From positions 1,240,001-1,304,000 of the forward strand of contig JAYKKR010000008.1 in assembly GCA_036971615.1 (NCBI GenBank): a DNA stretch of 64,000 nucleotides, read 5' to 3'. Shown piece by piece: positions 47,180-58,137 of the stretch; positions within the stretch are counted from its first letter, which is position 1; every line of letters starts with the position of its first letter. The DNA comes from Amyloporia xantha (lineage: Eukaryota; Basidiomycota; Agaricomycetes; Polyporales; Adustoporiaceae). Under the pieces are notes generated by a model. The model searched no databases. It was not told the DNA's origin and worked only from the letters and a program-made list of their open reading frames with translations. The position numbers and the translations under genes are program-made.

Positions 47180-49576
47180 ATGGCTTCTTTAACTCAACGT
47201 AGCTCTGTCGACGAGAAGGAGCTCGGGTCTCCGGTTTCGGAGAAGCAGTTATCCCAGACGGACGTACTTCCTGTCATCGAGGATGTACTTGAGAAACCGG
47301 TGGTGGATGGTGACGGGGCTCTTGAGCTTGTCGGCCTGGAGAGAACGCAAGAATTCACCGAAGAATACAACCGCAAGTTGCTGAGGAAACTGGTATGTTC
47401 CCTGGATGATGTCCTCGGCCATGCTTCGTTGACTTTTCAATTCACAGGACTTCATCATTCCGCCAATCTGTGCCGCGGTCTACTTTACGCAGTTCCTGTA
47501 TGTCTAATTCCTGCCCTATTCGGCCTAGTCCTAATTGATCCGCAGGGACAAGACTTCTCTCAACTATGCGAGGTGAGCTTACCTCAGCTATGTGCATGCA
47601 TGAGCTCACTGTATCCCATCCAGTGTTATGGGACTGCCCATCACCGGACAGGTGCGGATATGACTTATGCATCTTGTCAGACTGGGGAGATTGACTGGCT
47701 GCGATAGCACTACAATCTTATTTCACTCGCTTTCTATGCTGGTATGGTTACCGTACCTTATCACTGTCACTTAATACAAACAGAAGTCTCAATGTAGGAT
47801 TTCTTGTATGGGAGTTCCCGACGGTATACATATCGCAGAAACTTCCGGTCGCCAAGTATCTTGGGGTTAATATTCTGGTCTGGGGTGCCATCATGATGCT
47901 GCACGCAGCTGCCAAAACGTTCAGGCATTTCTTCGCATTGCGGTTTCTCCTCGGTATGTGTCGCTTTCCAGACGTGCTGCGCGAACTCATGAATTATTGC
48001 ACCAGGCATGTGTGAGTCCTGCGTCTCGCCCATTCTCGTCCTCATCATTTCCATGTTCTACAAGAAGGAGGAACAGGTACGTTAACTTCCTCAAGTGCGT
48101 GGGCTTAGTATGCAATACTGACCAATTCACAGGGCAAACGAGTCGCAGCGTTTTATGTCATGGTACGTCTAAACAATCTTTGCTTTGCTTCACCACGATT
48201 CAATTCGGCCCCACAGAACGGAATCACGCAGATTTTTGGTGGCTGCGTCGCGTACGGCGTCGCGCATACTCACGATCCGCACCTCCCCTCGTACAAGATT
48301 ATCTACATCCTCCTCGGTGGCCTCGCCATTATTGTCGGCGTCATCGTGTTGCTCTTCCTCCCAGATTCGCCCGTCCACGCCCGGTTGTTAAGCAAGGAGG
48401 AGCGTATCGCTGTGCTGGAGCGCGTCCGCGACGGGCAGGCCGGCATGGAGAATAGGCACTGGAAGAAGGATCAGATCTTCGAGGCGCTGTTGGACATACG
48501 CACATGGCTGATTGTCTTGACCGTGATGCTGAGTGAGCCTCTACTCTGGCATGCTATCTTTTACTTGCGTGCTCACTTCCACTTCAGCCAGTATTCCGTC
48601 CGGTGGCCTCACAAACTGTGAGTTGATGTGTACTTTTGTGGTTATCGTTGTGTACTTATGTCGCTTCCACAGTCAGTAACATAATCATCAAGAGCTTTGG
48701 CTACACGTGAGACCGCAATTTTGTCACTATTGTTGATATCTAACGTATCGATGCCGGGCTAGGTCGCAGCAGACACTGATCCTGAGCACTCCTGGAGGGG
48801 CGATCTTTGCGTGCATGATCGTGTTCTGTGGTTGGTACTCTGATAGGACGGTAAGTTTCGTGATGGACGATGGAATTATGCTAATAACCCCAACTCGTCA
48901 TACAGAAAGATCGTATGATACCCATTGTAATCTGCTTGATCCCGACCATTGTCGGTGCGGCCATGCTGATCGGTCTGAACGGGCAAGAAGACAAGAAGGG
49001 GGCACTGTTGTTTGGTAGGCTTACCCATTGTCTTCTATTATCAGCCTCAATTGATCTGTCCGACAGGTATCTACTTGACGTCGACATTTGGTAGTGCGCT
49101 TTCCTCCGTGTTTGCTTACAATGCGAGCAACACCAGTGGTCACACTAAAAAGGTCCGCGGCGATCCTTTCGCAGCGCATATCTTTCTCTGACGTCTCACC
49201 AAAGAACACGATAAACTCGATCACCATGGTCGCGTTTGGAGTGGGCAACATCGTTGGCACGGAGATCTTCCAGCCCAAGGATGCACCAGCGTACATCCCG
49301 GGGAAGATCGCCATCATGGTTCTGCTGTCGACGCAGCTATTCGTCTCATTCCTTATTCGCTGGATAAACCAGAGGCTGAACGCGAAGAGGAAGATTGCTC
49401 TGCAGGAGGAGAAAGCCCGCCGGGGGTGGACAGACGAAGATGTCCTGAAGGAGCGCGAGCGCCATGCGTTCTTGGACCTGACAGACAAACAGTGAGCTTC
49501 CGTTTGGCTGTGCGCATCGCGACAAACGACTGATGTATGTTGTTACAGGAACATCTTTTTCGTATATACCACGTAA
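47180..49576 (+). CDS. MFS permease, allantoate/Dal5-like family
   Basis: Plasma-membrane importer of the anion:cation symporter family. After a 60-residue cytosolic N-terminus: DFIIPPICAAVYFTQFLDK, TSLNYASVMGLPITGA, SLISLAFYAGFLVWEFPT, VYISQKLPVAKYLGVNILVW, RFLLGMCESCVSPILVLIIS, MFYKKEEQGKRVAAFYVMNG, then IYILLGGLAIIVGVIVLLFL with PDSPVHARLLSKEER. The second half has GGLTNFSNIIIKSFGYTS, VFAYNASNTSGHTKK and GNIVGTEIFQPKDAPAY, all diagnostic. About ten introns. The last intron starts in a GTGAGC that overlaps an in-frame TGA (49493-49495); splicing it to 49550 adds NIFFVYTT, matching the usual LTDxxNxxFxY ending. Related to but distinct from the permease at the left edge. Substrate unknown. 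Confidence 0.92.
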
Positions 49577-49995
49577 TATGTCATATTTTTATTCTAACGC
49601 GTATACGACTCCAAAATACCCCGATGTAGATAGTCGAGAATTGATCGAAACGATTATAACGATGTGCCGGTGGACTGTTCAGCATCGTCAAGTTATAAGC
49701 TTTCGATGCGTCTGCCCTTGCTACAAAACGCCGAAAGAGCGATCTGAATGGGATTACTTAGTGACATGGAATACGTCGAAGGACGGCGCGACTGACGCGA
49801 CAGTACTTACTTTATTGCGACACGACGGTCTCGTGACCGTTACGCGCCTAAGGTCGCAATCCGGTCTCAATGGCGTTGCACCTTCCGAATTCATCGAATC
49901 ATTGCTTCCCTCTTCCGACGCAGGCTGCTCTGTACCGAACTGCTTTATCCTCTCACATACAACTATCTGTATCTTATTTGACCAGCATTTCTGCC
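49577..49995. other. Intergenic
   Basis: About 420 bases between tandem genes. No feature recognised. Confidence 0.5.
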
Positions 49996-52475
49996 ATGTC
50001 TGACCAGCTACGTCAAAGCTCTCGGTCCACGCCTGTCGCGAGCTCGCCAGGGCGTCCGTCGCCCCTTTCGCGACCGCACTGGCCGTGGTCGACGTACACG
50101 CATAGATCATCAGCTTCTTCGACTTCTGTGTATGCTTCCAGTAGCTCGACGCCAGGCTCACAAAACTGGGACTCAAGGTCAACCATGTCGAGCCCTAGCA
50201 CAGTGCTCTTATCCAATCCTATGGCCACCAAACGCAACTCAGGCATTTCCGCTGGTCCTGACCATGTCGCGTTTCAAGAGGAAGCGAGCATGAGGCAATG
50301 GTCTTTCAACGTAAGTCGTTCTCTGAGCCACTGCTGACCTGTATTCATGATCTATGCAGGCGTTTGAATGGGTCGTACGAGATGTGCATAAACTGAGAGA
50401 CTTCATTGAGGGCACGGATTCACTAGAGATACCTGGAGACCCTAGTGAAGGTCTAGATGCTGATGACTTTGAAATTCTGAAAGAATCTCCTGTGGTAGGG
50501 GATGGAAAGTTCAAGCTTGAAATAGGCATGTTACCTCACCTTTGTCACCTTCTGTGTACTGATCCTTGTGTACAGCCAAGACCCCCATTCCTGAGAGTTC
50601 AGAGGGCCCTATAACATCGAGCACGAGACCTCAACCCCAGACGCTCTCTCTTTTTATTACTTCACTTATGCTTGACTACGCAAACACCGACTTTGAGATG
50701 TCTACGTCCATGTTTGCGGCTATCAAATGCCAAGATGACAGAGTAGGTGAGCGTGGAGCTAGAGCTGAGTGGGTATGGGACTATTGGCATAATGGGTGGG
50801 TCTTTCGACAAGAAAGCGAAGTGTGGGGTAGGTCGCAAATCGTTGTCGATAACTCTTGTTCTTGCCTGTTCACACAATCAACCGATGATGTCTAGAATGC
50901 CCCCTCCCACCTTTGTCATCTCTACTCGAAAATGCAAGAATCAAGGAGACCGACTCCTTTGTCATATGTGTTCAAATGCATTCACCCGTAGGCCCCATTC
51001 TTCCCGCAACAGCCTTCCGCGTACTATGTTCCTCGTGATCTACTTGACGGCCTAGAAGCATCTCTAGATAATCCTAGTAAGTTATCATGGCTGTTTGTTC
51101 AACGCAGTAGCGCAAACATGACCTTTTCTCTACAGATACAGGAGATGTGCAGTTTGTCTGTTTGGAGCGCCAAACCGTTAACCGGGATTTATCCCAACTA
51201 TCTCCGACCACGCCCAATACTTCGGAATCAGTGAGCCGAGACTCTACATCTTCCCTGCCATCCGGATCGCAGACAGTGGCCCGAAAACGGATCATTTATG
51301 CTCATGCCGACATACTCACGCGCCGCTCAGAATACTTCACAACAATGCTTGGTTCGTCATTTTCAGAAAATGCTACCGGTATTCTCTATCCTGGAGATCG
51401 GAAGATATATACCATCGTCGTAGAGGAAGCCGACTTCGTCACTATGTATTGGCTGCTCAAATTCGTCTACGCTAACTGGTTGCTCTTTCGTAAGGACGAC
51501 GACCCTAGGGAAGCGGTCGATGGCATCGGTGCGGGCTGGAGTGCCAGAGGTCTCAGTACGCCCGGGGCAGCAGACGAGTGGGAATGGAAGACATTCTCTA
51601 AGGGTACAGCTCCCGAAGCCGTTAGTACAGGCGGTATCAGTGATGCACGGAGTGTGACCAGTGCTGGAAGTGCGGTATCGAACGGGGCCAGTGGCAATTC
51701 AAGGAATAAAACAGCGCCAAGTCAAGCCGCCCCTCCGATGCAGACGAGCCCGAGAAACGCCACTTCCTCTAAAGCCACGTCGGCTTCTTCTCGCCTCTCT
51801 GCGAGTCAATCCCGGCGCTCGGGCCAGTCGTCAACACCTGGAGGCGCCTCGACCCTCACCGTACAGCCGTCCGGTCCTGCTTCGCCTGCTGCCTCTCGTA
51901 CTTCGAAGCCCGTCCCCGTCCCTATCTCTCCTCCCGGCACCTATGTTTCTCCGTCACACTATCCGATCTCTCCCCGCCAACAGCGCCCGCGCTCCCACCC
52001 TCCTTCGGCGAACACGGCAGATCCTCATGCTCATCCGACGGCCCCGCCGCAGCCTGCGTCGGCTTTGTCTATGTATCAGATTGCCCACCGCTATGCGATG
52101 CCTGGACTCGCTTCGCTTGCCCTTGAGCATATCATGTCCACGATCACGCCACAGTCGAGTTTTGCTGTGCTCCTTGCAACTGCTGCATGGGAAGAAGTGC
52201 ATTCACTAGTAGAGGTGCGTTTACGAGTCTACTCAGACCATGAAGCTCCACATGATGACATGCAACCACCAGGATTATGTCGTGGATAAATGGGAAGAAG
52301 TCTCAGTTTCCGAGGAGTTTGAGCAGTGTTGCCAGGAGGTGGCAGGCGGAGAGTAAGCGTTACGATATCTACTCGGGAAAGGTGCTAATGTTCTGCATAC
52401 AGATGGGGTCCGGAAGGAGGCAAAACATTAATGGCCTTATTCAGACGCTTACGATCTCCCGGTGTTCTGGCCTAA
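49996..52475 (+). CDS. BTB/POZ-domain protein, apparent frameshift
   Basis: Likely adaptor protein; fungal BTB proteins often recruit Cullin-3 ligases, but that is not shown here. About 730 residues. A Ser/Pro-rich N-terminus is followed by an ordered region (AFEWVVRDVHKLRDFIEGTD, EWVWDYWHNGWVFRQESEVW) that may be MATH-like. The BTB fold shows DVQFVCLERQTVNRD, IIYAHADILTRRSEYFTTML, GSSFSENATG, VVEEADFVTMYWLLKFVYAN, interrupted by a 250-residue Ser/Pro linker, then MYQIAHRYAMPGLASLALEH and the final helices DKWEEVSVSEEFEQCCQEVA. Between SPVGP and FFPQQPSAYY the frame shifts by one at a CCCC run (50993-50996); a 25-base intron would be needed otherwise, too short for fungi. Architecture is clear, partner unknown. 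Confidence 0.8.
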
Positions 52476-53238
52476 CGCCCTGCCGTCAGGGTCGTCCCCA
52501 CCAGCGTTCGCGGTGACACGCACTCGTTATTATACGCTGTTACACCCAGATTTACACGCACAATTTGACGTATTCCGAGTCATAATGCCGTATTATATCA
52601 CTGATGCACGATACTGGACTCAGCGTCTTAGCCAGCCAAGGAGTAAGATACGAGATAAGGCTAGCTATGTATGAAGAACAGCATTGAGCTCATTTCGTTT
52701 GTCCGGCAGTTTAATTCAGCGGGGATCTATATGCCCGTAGCACCTGATGAGCTTTGGTAAGTGTAACATAGGAAGAAAAAATTGATAGACAACATCAATA
52801 AATCACTTTCTCAATGGTCGAAGTACTCTACTCCTGGAAAGAAACGATGCCGCCGCATACGAACTTGAAGGAACGTAAATGGCGGAGTGGCATCTGGTTG
52901 CCTCCTGATGCGCTTTGGGAGGTCTGCAGTCCAGCAAGTTGGGTGCTGTCGACAGCGACATCCAGCTGGGCACAGCACCGAATCAAGTACAAATATAATC
53001 ATTACAGGCTTCGCAAGGGTAATTTCTATCCCTACATGCGGACAGTATCAAGACGTCGTGAAATTGCGATAGGATCAAGGCGGGAATAGCGACGAGAGCG
53101 AGACAGATACAGACGATAGCGGAATACACAGAACTGCGACTTGGCCAGAACGGTCATATCATACACCACACTTTGACAAAACAGGGGGAAACAAACACCA
53201 GAACATAAGAGATGGAATAGGAGAGAATCAAGTACGGT
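52476..53238. other. Intergenic between convergent genes
   Basis: About 760 bases. Two similar short phrases occur (CCTGATGAGCTTTGG at 52743 and CCTGATGCGCTTTGG at 52905), possibly a decayed duplication. No gene supported. Confidence 0.45.
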
Positions 53239-54164
53239 TCAAGGGCAGTTGGGGTCTACACCGTGGAACATGCCGACCATGCCGAAGAATATGCCCTGGG
53301 GATATAAGAACGGTGAGTGACTCTCGCGTAAATGTGGCTGTTGAGGCTTACTCGATTTTGGCAGTATGTCGGCGCGGGGTACCACCTGCCACCAATGTCG
53401 CCTGGTGTAGTCATACACATGGCATGCCAATCTTCTCCGTTGTGTAGACCCCAGAGGCGTGCTTCCCATCGCTAAATAGCAAGCTGTGATCAGGCGACCA
53501 TCTCATACTTTAAGGTCGAAGAGCGAAGACTCACATGCAGGCCCGGAGCCACACAGCCCTATGATCACAATAAGTTTCTCTTTCCGAGCGACCAACAGAG
53601 TAAAAAGACCTTATTGTAGACCCTTCCCCACTGAGGCATGCAGCCACGTTCTCCATCCTACGTACCAATGAGCCACTACATCATCATCCCATCCCTGAGA
53701 ACAATCGAAGATCATCTCCAGACAACTGGCATAAATTACCGGCATACACTCACCCGCTCTTCGCAGATCTGCGATCCTTCGACGACTCGCCCGTTAATGT
53801 CAAGAGGCAACGCTGCACAAGCTTCACTGGGCTCGAAGTCCAGGCGTGCGACATATTCGCGCTTCCCAAACGCAACACAGCGTCCTCCGTGCGCAGACTC
53901 CCAGTTCAAACCCAGTTTCCTACCCTCACCAATAGGATCCTTCTTGCGCTCGTTCTTCTCACGTTCCCAGTCTACTTCCCAGAGCTCCCGCTCTCTCTTC
54001 AGCTGAGTCATTTCAGCCTCGTGCTCGCGGCGCTGCCGATCCCATTCACGCCTGATAGAATCCCGTTCTTTGGAATCAGGAAGGGTTGGAATAGTATCAT
54101 GCTTGCGATGATGTTTGTGTTGCGCCTGGACGAAGATGGTGGCAAGCAGCAAAACGATAATCAT
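53239..54164 (-). CDS. Membrane-anchored or secreted cysteine-containing protein of unknown function
   Basis: Belongs to a family I know from agaricomycete genomes but without known function. ATG at 54164 gives MIIVLLLATIFVQAQ, a signal peptide or anchor, then a charged coiled coil (REWDRQRREHEAEMTQLKRE). The extracellular part follows in several exons: ESAHGGRCVAFGKREYVARL, PLDINGRVVEGSQICEE, VVAHWYVGW, KGCVAPGLHRWEARLWGLHN, GEDWHAMCMTTPGD and GRWYPAPTYCQNRGIFFGMV, ending GVDPNCP. The paired Cys residues suggest disulfides. An open frame with another hydrophobic segment lies upstream (54210-54300) and could be a first exon with a second membrane helix, so the start is uncertain. Confidence 0.65.
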
Positions 54165-54928
54165 GCGATAGATCCAAGTGGCAGCGTCGGTCCGATCTTG
54201 GGTACGAATGCCCACGTAGCTGTACGATACAGTACTAGAAGTGAGACGAGTAGTAGTATTGTGTCGAGGATTAAGAGGAGTCCTCTCGTTTCTGATGAAT
54301 CAGCGTAGATCAGGAGGCAGCTGCAGAGGAAGATTCATTGTTGGCTTACGAATTAATACTACTAGGATCCTGCCAGTGACTATTCGGAAGGCTTCTGTTG
54401 AAGCCGATAAGCACAGAGTCGTTTAGTAATATCACGAGTGGCTCACTGGTATTGCGGAACGCTTCCAGTAGTAGGGTTTTCATACGGACTGTATGGGGGA
54501 GGCGCACTCCCTGTGCTCGACGTATAAGACGTTGAACGGCGAGTCATCTTTATAACTACCAGTCCGCATTGCGCAGGTGATATTCCAATTTATTCTCCAT
54601 GCCAGATAAGCAGTGAGGATGAACGCACCTGCAAATAGCTAGCAAGTTGATGGCAATTATTGCTCTGGCACGACTAGTTTGAACTTAACCAGATGGAACT
54701 CATGGGAGGCAGCCTTGCATCAGGACGGCGCTTGTAGCGAACTTAAAGACTGCACACGTGATCACTGATCGGATCGAGACCAGTAGAAATAAGTCCGCGA
54801 CTGAGTCTCAGCGCGCGTGATAACGACCAGGGTGTTTGAGTAAGGTACTCGATAGCGAGTATAACGCTCATTCATTCACCATCCAGCCACATAGCGTCGG
54901 CTGCCTCTGCGACTGTCGTATACCCGCA
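54165..54928. other. Upstream region of two divergent genes
   Basis: About 760 bases; may include a 5' exon of the minus-strand membrane-protein gene near 54210-54300 (hydrophobic frame LLLILDTILLLVSLLVLY). Otherwise nothing recognised. Confidence 0.45.
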
Positions 54929-56398
54929 ATGGCTCTCGCTCAAGTTTCGTCTATCAGGATGCCTCTCATTAACATTGGCAGTGTACTGAGAGTTGCCCAT
55001 CCTATCCTGAAACGCTCTCATCGACGAACTCTCGCAACACTGGCCGACGTAAGTACCATGTGTCTCCATGCATCATCTGACCCTGAATGTGAAACAGGAT
55101 GTTAAGTCTGACTCGACGTTCCGGATTCCCCTCATCGACTTCAGCAAGTTCCTCACCGCGACCTCCCAGGCGGAGAAGCGTCGCACTGCAGACGAGATCG
55201 TGACGGGCTTCAAAGAAGTCGGGTTCATCTACCTCAACAAGCACGGGATTTCCGACCACACAGTCAAGCACGCGTTTCAGAAGGTGCATACTGTTCCTCT
55301 GGTCTAGACGTCCATGAGCTGATGCGCGTAGGGATCTCCAGAGCGCTGAGTTCTTCCAGCTGCCAATGGAAGTCAAGGTCGGCGAATGATTTCTTCGAGA
55401 CATCCCCATATACCCACCCTCTTCGTCCTTCATGTACAGTCTCAACTAGCATGGGAAGACCCCCGTGCCAACCGCGGCTACGTCCAGATCGGTCGTGAAC
55501 GCGTGACTCAATCCGCCGACGCCAACGAGATCGCTGAGCTCCGCGCCAAGGCCCCCGACTTCAAAGAGTCGATGGAGATCGGGCGTGACTGGGACAAGAC
55601 GTGGAAGAACCGCTGGCCCCAGGAGAGCGCTGCCCCGGGCTTCCGGGAGACCATGCTGCAGTTCTTCCAGACGTGCCATGATCTGCACACGCTGGTGATG
55701 CGCGCCATAGCCATTGGCCTCGAGCTCGACGAGATGTTCTTCGAAGACAAGATTCACGAGCAGTACCATAACTTGCGACTGCTGAACTACCCGCCCATTC
55801 GGAGACAGCTGCTCCAGGAGGAGGGCCAAGCTCGGGCAGGTGCACACTCAGGTAGCATCGTTGATAGGTTTCAACGCGTACCATTTGTGACTGACGGTGA
55901 GAACCAGATTATGGTACCTTAACTCTCCTTTTCCAAGATTCCGTAAGTTCTACTCAGCCTTCCGAAGAGCTGTCTGTCATAATTGATCGTATTCTAGGTC
56001 GGCGGACTCGAAGTACAGAATCCCCACACAAAGCAGTTCCAGCCTGCCACCCCTATCGTAAGTCTCCACACGTTGTCGTACTCTTCCGCCTGACTAATCT
56101 ATCGCACTCCTGACAGCCCGGCACCATTGTCATCAACGCCGGTGACCTCCTCGCCCGTTGGAGCAACGACGTCCTCCGCTCGACGCTCCACCGCGTCGTC
56201 GCGCCACCCGCGGCGCAGGTCAGCGCGACCGAGACCGTCACGCCTGCACGGCAGTCCATCGCGTTCTTCTGCAACCCGAACGGTGGCGCGCAGATTGCAT
56301 GCCTGCCGACGTGCACAGGTGCAGGCAGGGACGGCAAGTACCCGCCGGTGACGACGGAGGAGTATATTGTCGGACGGCTGTCGGCGACATATCATTGA
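54929..56398 (+). CDS. 2-oxoglutarate/Fe(II) oxygenase, isopenicillin-N-synthase-like, with possible mitochondrial presequence
   Basis: Non-haem iron oxygenase that uses 2-oxoglutarate and O2 to oxidise an unknown small substrate. Six exons, about 390 residues. The DIOX_N part has RIPLIDFSKFLTA, GFKEVGFIYLNKHGI, SAEFFQLPMEVKSQLAWED and RGYVQIGRERVTQ. The catalytic part has LRLLNYPPI, AHSDYGTLTLLFQD (His and Asp of the iron triad), GGLEVQNPHTKQFQP, INAGDLLARWSNDVLRSTLH (third ligand His) and ARQSIAFFCNPN (2-oxoglutarate Arg). The first 40 residues (MALAQVSSIRMPLINIGSVL, then basic RSHRRTLATLAD) have six basic and no acidic residues before Asp40, which suggests mitochondrial import. Family certain, substrate unknown. 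Confidence 0.9.
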
Positions 56399-57108
56399 TG
56401 ATGGTGGAGCTGCTGTGATTTCTTCCTTCTGTATGGTGCTCTAAGTATGTGGATTTAGATGCAATGCTTGATCTTTTCTTGTTTTAAGGGTCTCAACAGC
56501 AGTGGAAATCCATGTATGTTCATGACAGTTTTCAGTATATAGTATACAGCATTTCATACCTCACGCAAGCGTGTCGTAATTCTGGCTTGGGATACTGCGG
56601 GTGCCCACTGTCTTTGTAACGGGTTTCGTCCGTCAATAGTTGAACCCAGCCCGCTTTAAGTATAGCACTTCCAGTCGCGATGATGGCCGCCCGAGAATTG
56701 AAACCTTGACGGTAATCAATAACTTTAGGACAGAATTCAATTGGCGAAGTTCTGGGTCCCGACGGTCCAGAGTATGCTATAGGAAGTGTGACAGACTTTA
56801 CGAGGATTCTTAGCGAGCCGTTTCTGTAGTTTGAGAAAGTATAGGAAAATGACTGTTAGTACTTACATCAGTGGGAACTGAGTCTCTTACTCGAGATTAA
56901 TATAGCTGATTGACTGTCAGCGACTTTTAACTTACTCACATTTCGTTACTCATTGATAGCGTCGTATCCATTTATAGTATGGGCCCTCCGGGCAGACCTG
57001 GCCACTGGTGGAGGCCTGTGTATCACATCCTACATGACCCTGTGCACAACAACATGATATGGATGAACCTCTAAATAGGCCCGCCCCGCACAAGTCCATA
57101 AGCTAATC
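56399..57108. other. Intergenic between convergent genes
   Basis: About 710 bases of 3' untranslated and spacer sequence. No open frame or repeat of note. Confidence 0.5.
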
Positions 57109-58137
57109 TCACTGCGTCAAGAAATCTCCGACGACCTGCATAAACCTCTCCCTTTCTTCCCACAGTGCTAGGTGCGCACTCTGCGAGAACGTGTACCATT
57201 TTACCTTCGATACGTTCTTGAAAATAGGTGCGATCACAGGATCCTGCGCTACATCATATCCCCCATTCAAGACAAGCACAGAGACATTGATCTTGTGCAA
57301 CTCTGGGATCACATTCCAGGTCTTGAGGCTACCGGTGATGGTGACTTCCGAGGGTCCCAGCCTGTGACTCGCGAGTATGAGTGACGATCTTCGAGAGAAG
57401 ACCTGATGAGAACGCACATCGTGCGGCGCACGGTGCTGTCTTTGTAGAGCTCGGTGAAGTCATCGACGACTGCCTGCGGCAGAGGATTGAGTCTGCAAAG
57501 GTACTGCTGTTCGAAAAATTGCATGGCCTCTTGATACTCTGCTGAGTCGAACGTGCCCGCTTGCTCATTCTTGCGAATGGTGGCCTGGATGCAAAACGAA
57601 CTTTCAGCCGAAAAGACAGTGGTATTTACAGGCAGCCTGACCTGCACATCTTTCGGGAGTGTTTCGAGCAGCTTTCCCGTCACTTCCTTCCAAAGCACCA
57701 TGGACGGCGGACCAGATGCAAGAACCAGCCTCCTCAACCCCGCCGGCTGCCTCACACCGATCTCCATGCCTAACATTGCACCCCACGAGTGTCCAAGCAC
57801 ATCATACTCCTTGATGTTCAGGTGTTTCAAAAGATTGTGAAATTCATCCACAAAAAATTGAAATGTCCAGAAGTCGGTATCCCCAGCCTTCTCCGGCAAC
57901 CGTGTTGATCGACCGCCGCCGACCTGGTCATAGAACACGACTGGGATTGCGTAGTTGTAGGCGAGATCCTTGATCGAGCTGATGTACAAATGCGAACAGC
58001 CGGGACCGCCGTGAAGGACGATCAAGGGAGTGGTGCCTGAGGCCACATTACCGTAGATCTTGTAGAAAGTCTGACAAGGTTTGCCTGCGGTGGGAACGGG
58101 AGTACGGAGCGTATCCCTCGGCAATAGCAACAGACAT
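57109..58137 (-). CDS. Proline-iminopeptidase-like alpha/beta hydrolase, apparent frameshift near the start
   Basis: Serine peptidase or amidase of the proline iminopeptidase branch, releasing N-terminal residues from small peptides. About 330 residues, one intron (after VRRTM). TPLIVLHGGPGCSHLYISS (oxyanion HGGPG), VVFYDQVGGGRSTRL, EYDVLGHSWGAMLGMEIGVR (nucleophile in GHSWG), VLVLNGGYDVAQDPVIAP (acid Asp) and YTFSQSAHLALWEERERF (His) complete the triad. The expected N-terminus MSVAIAEGYAPYS joins VPTAGKPCQTFYKIYG only if one base is removed from the GGG run at 58098-58100 (CCC on the coding strand). No other ATG gives a good start in the main frame. Either an error in the sequence or a disabled gene. 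Confidence 0.85.

Noticed and set aside
52740..52920. Similar phrases CCTGATGAGCTTTGG and CCTGATGCGCTTTGG as a duplicated exon
   Set aside because: Only about 15 bases are alike and no open frame with splice sites links them.
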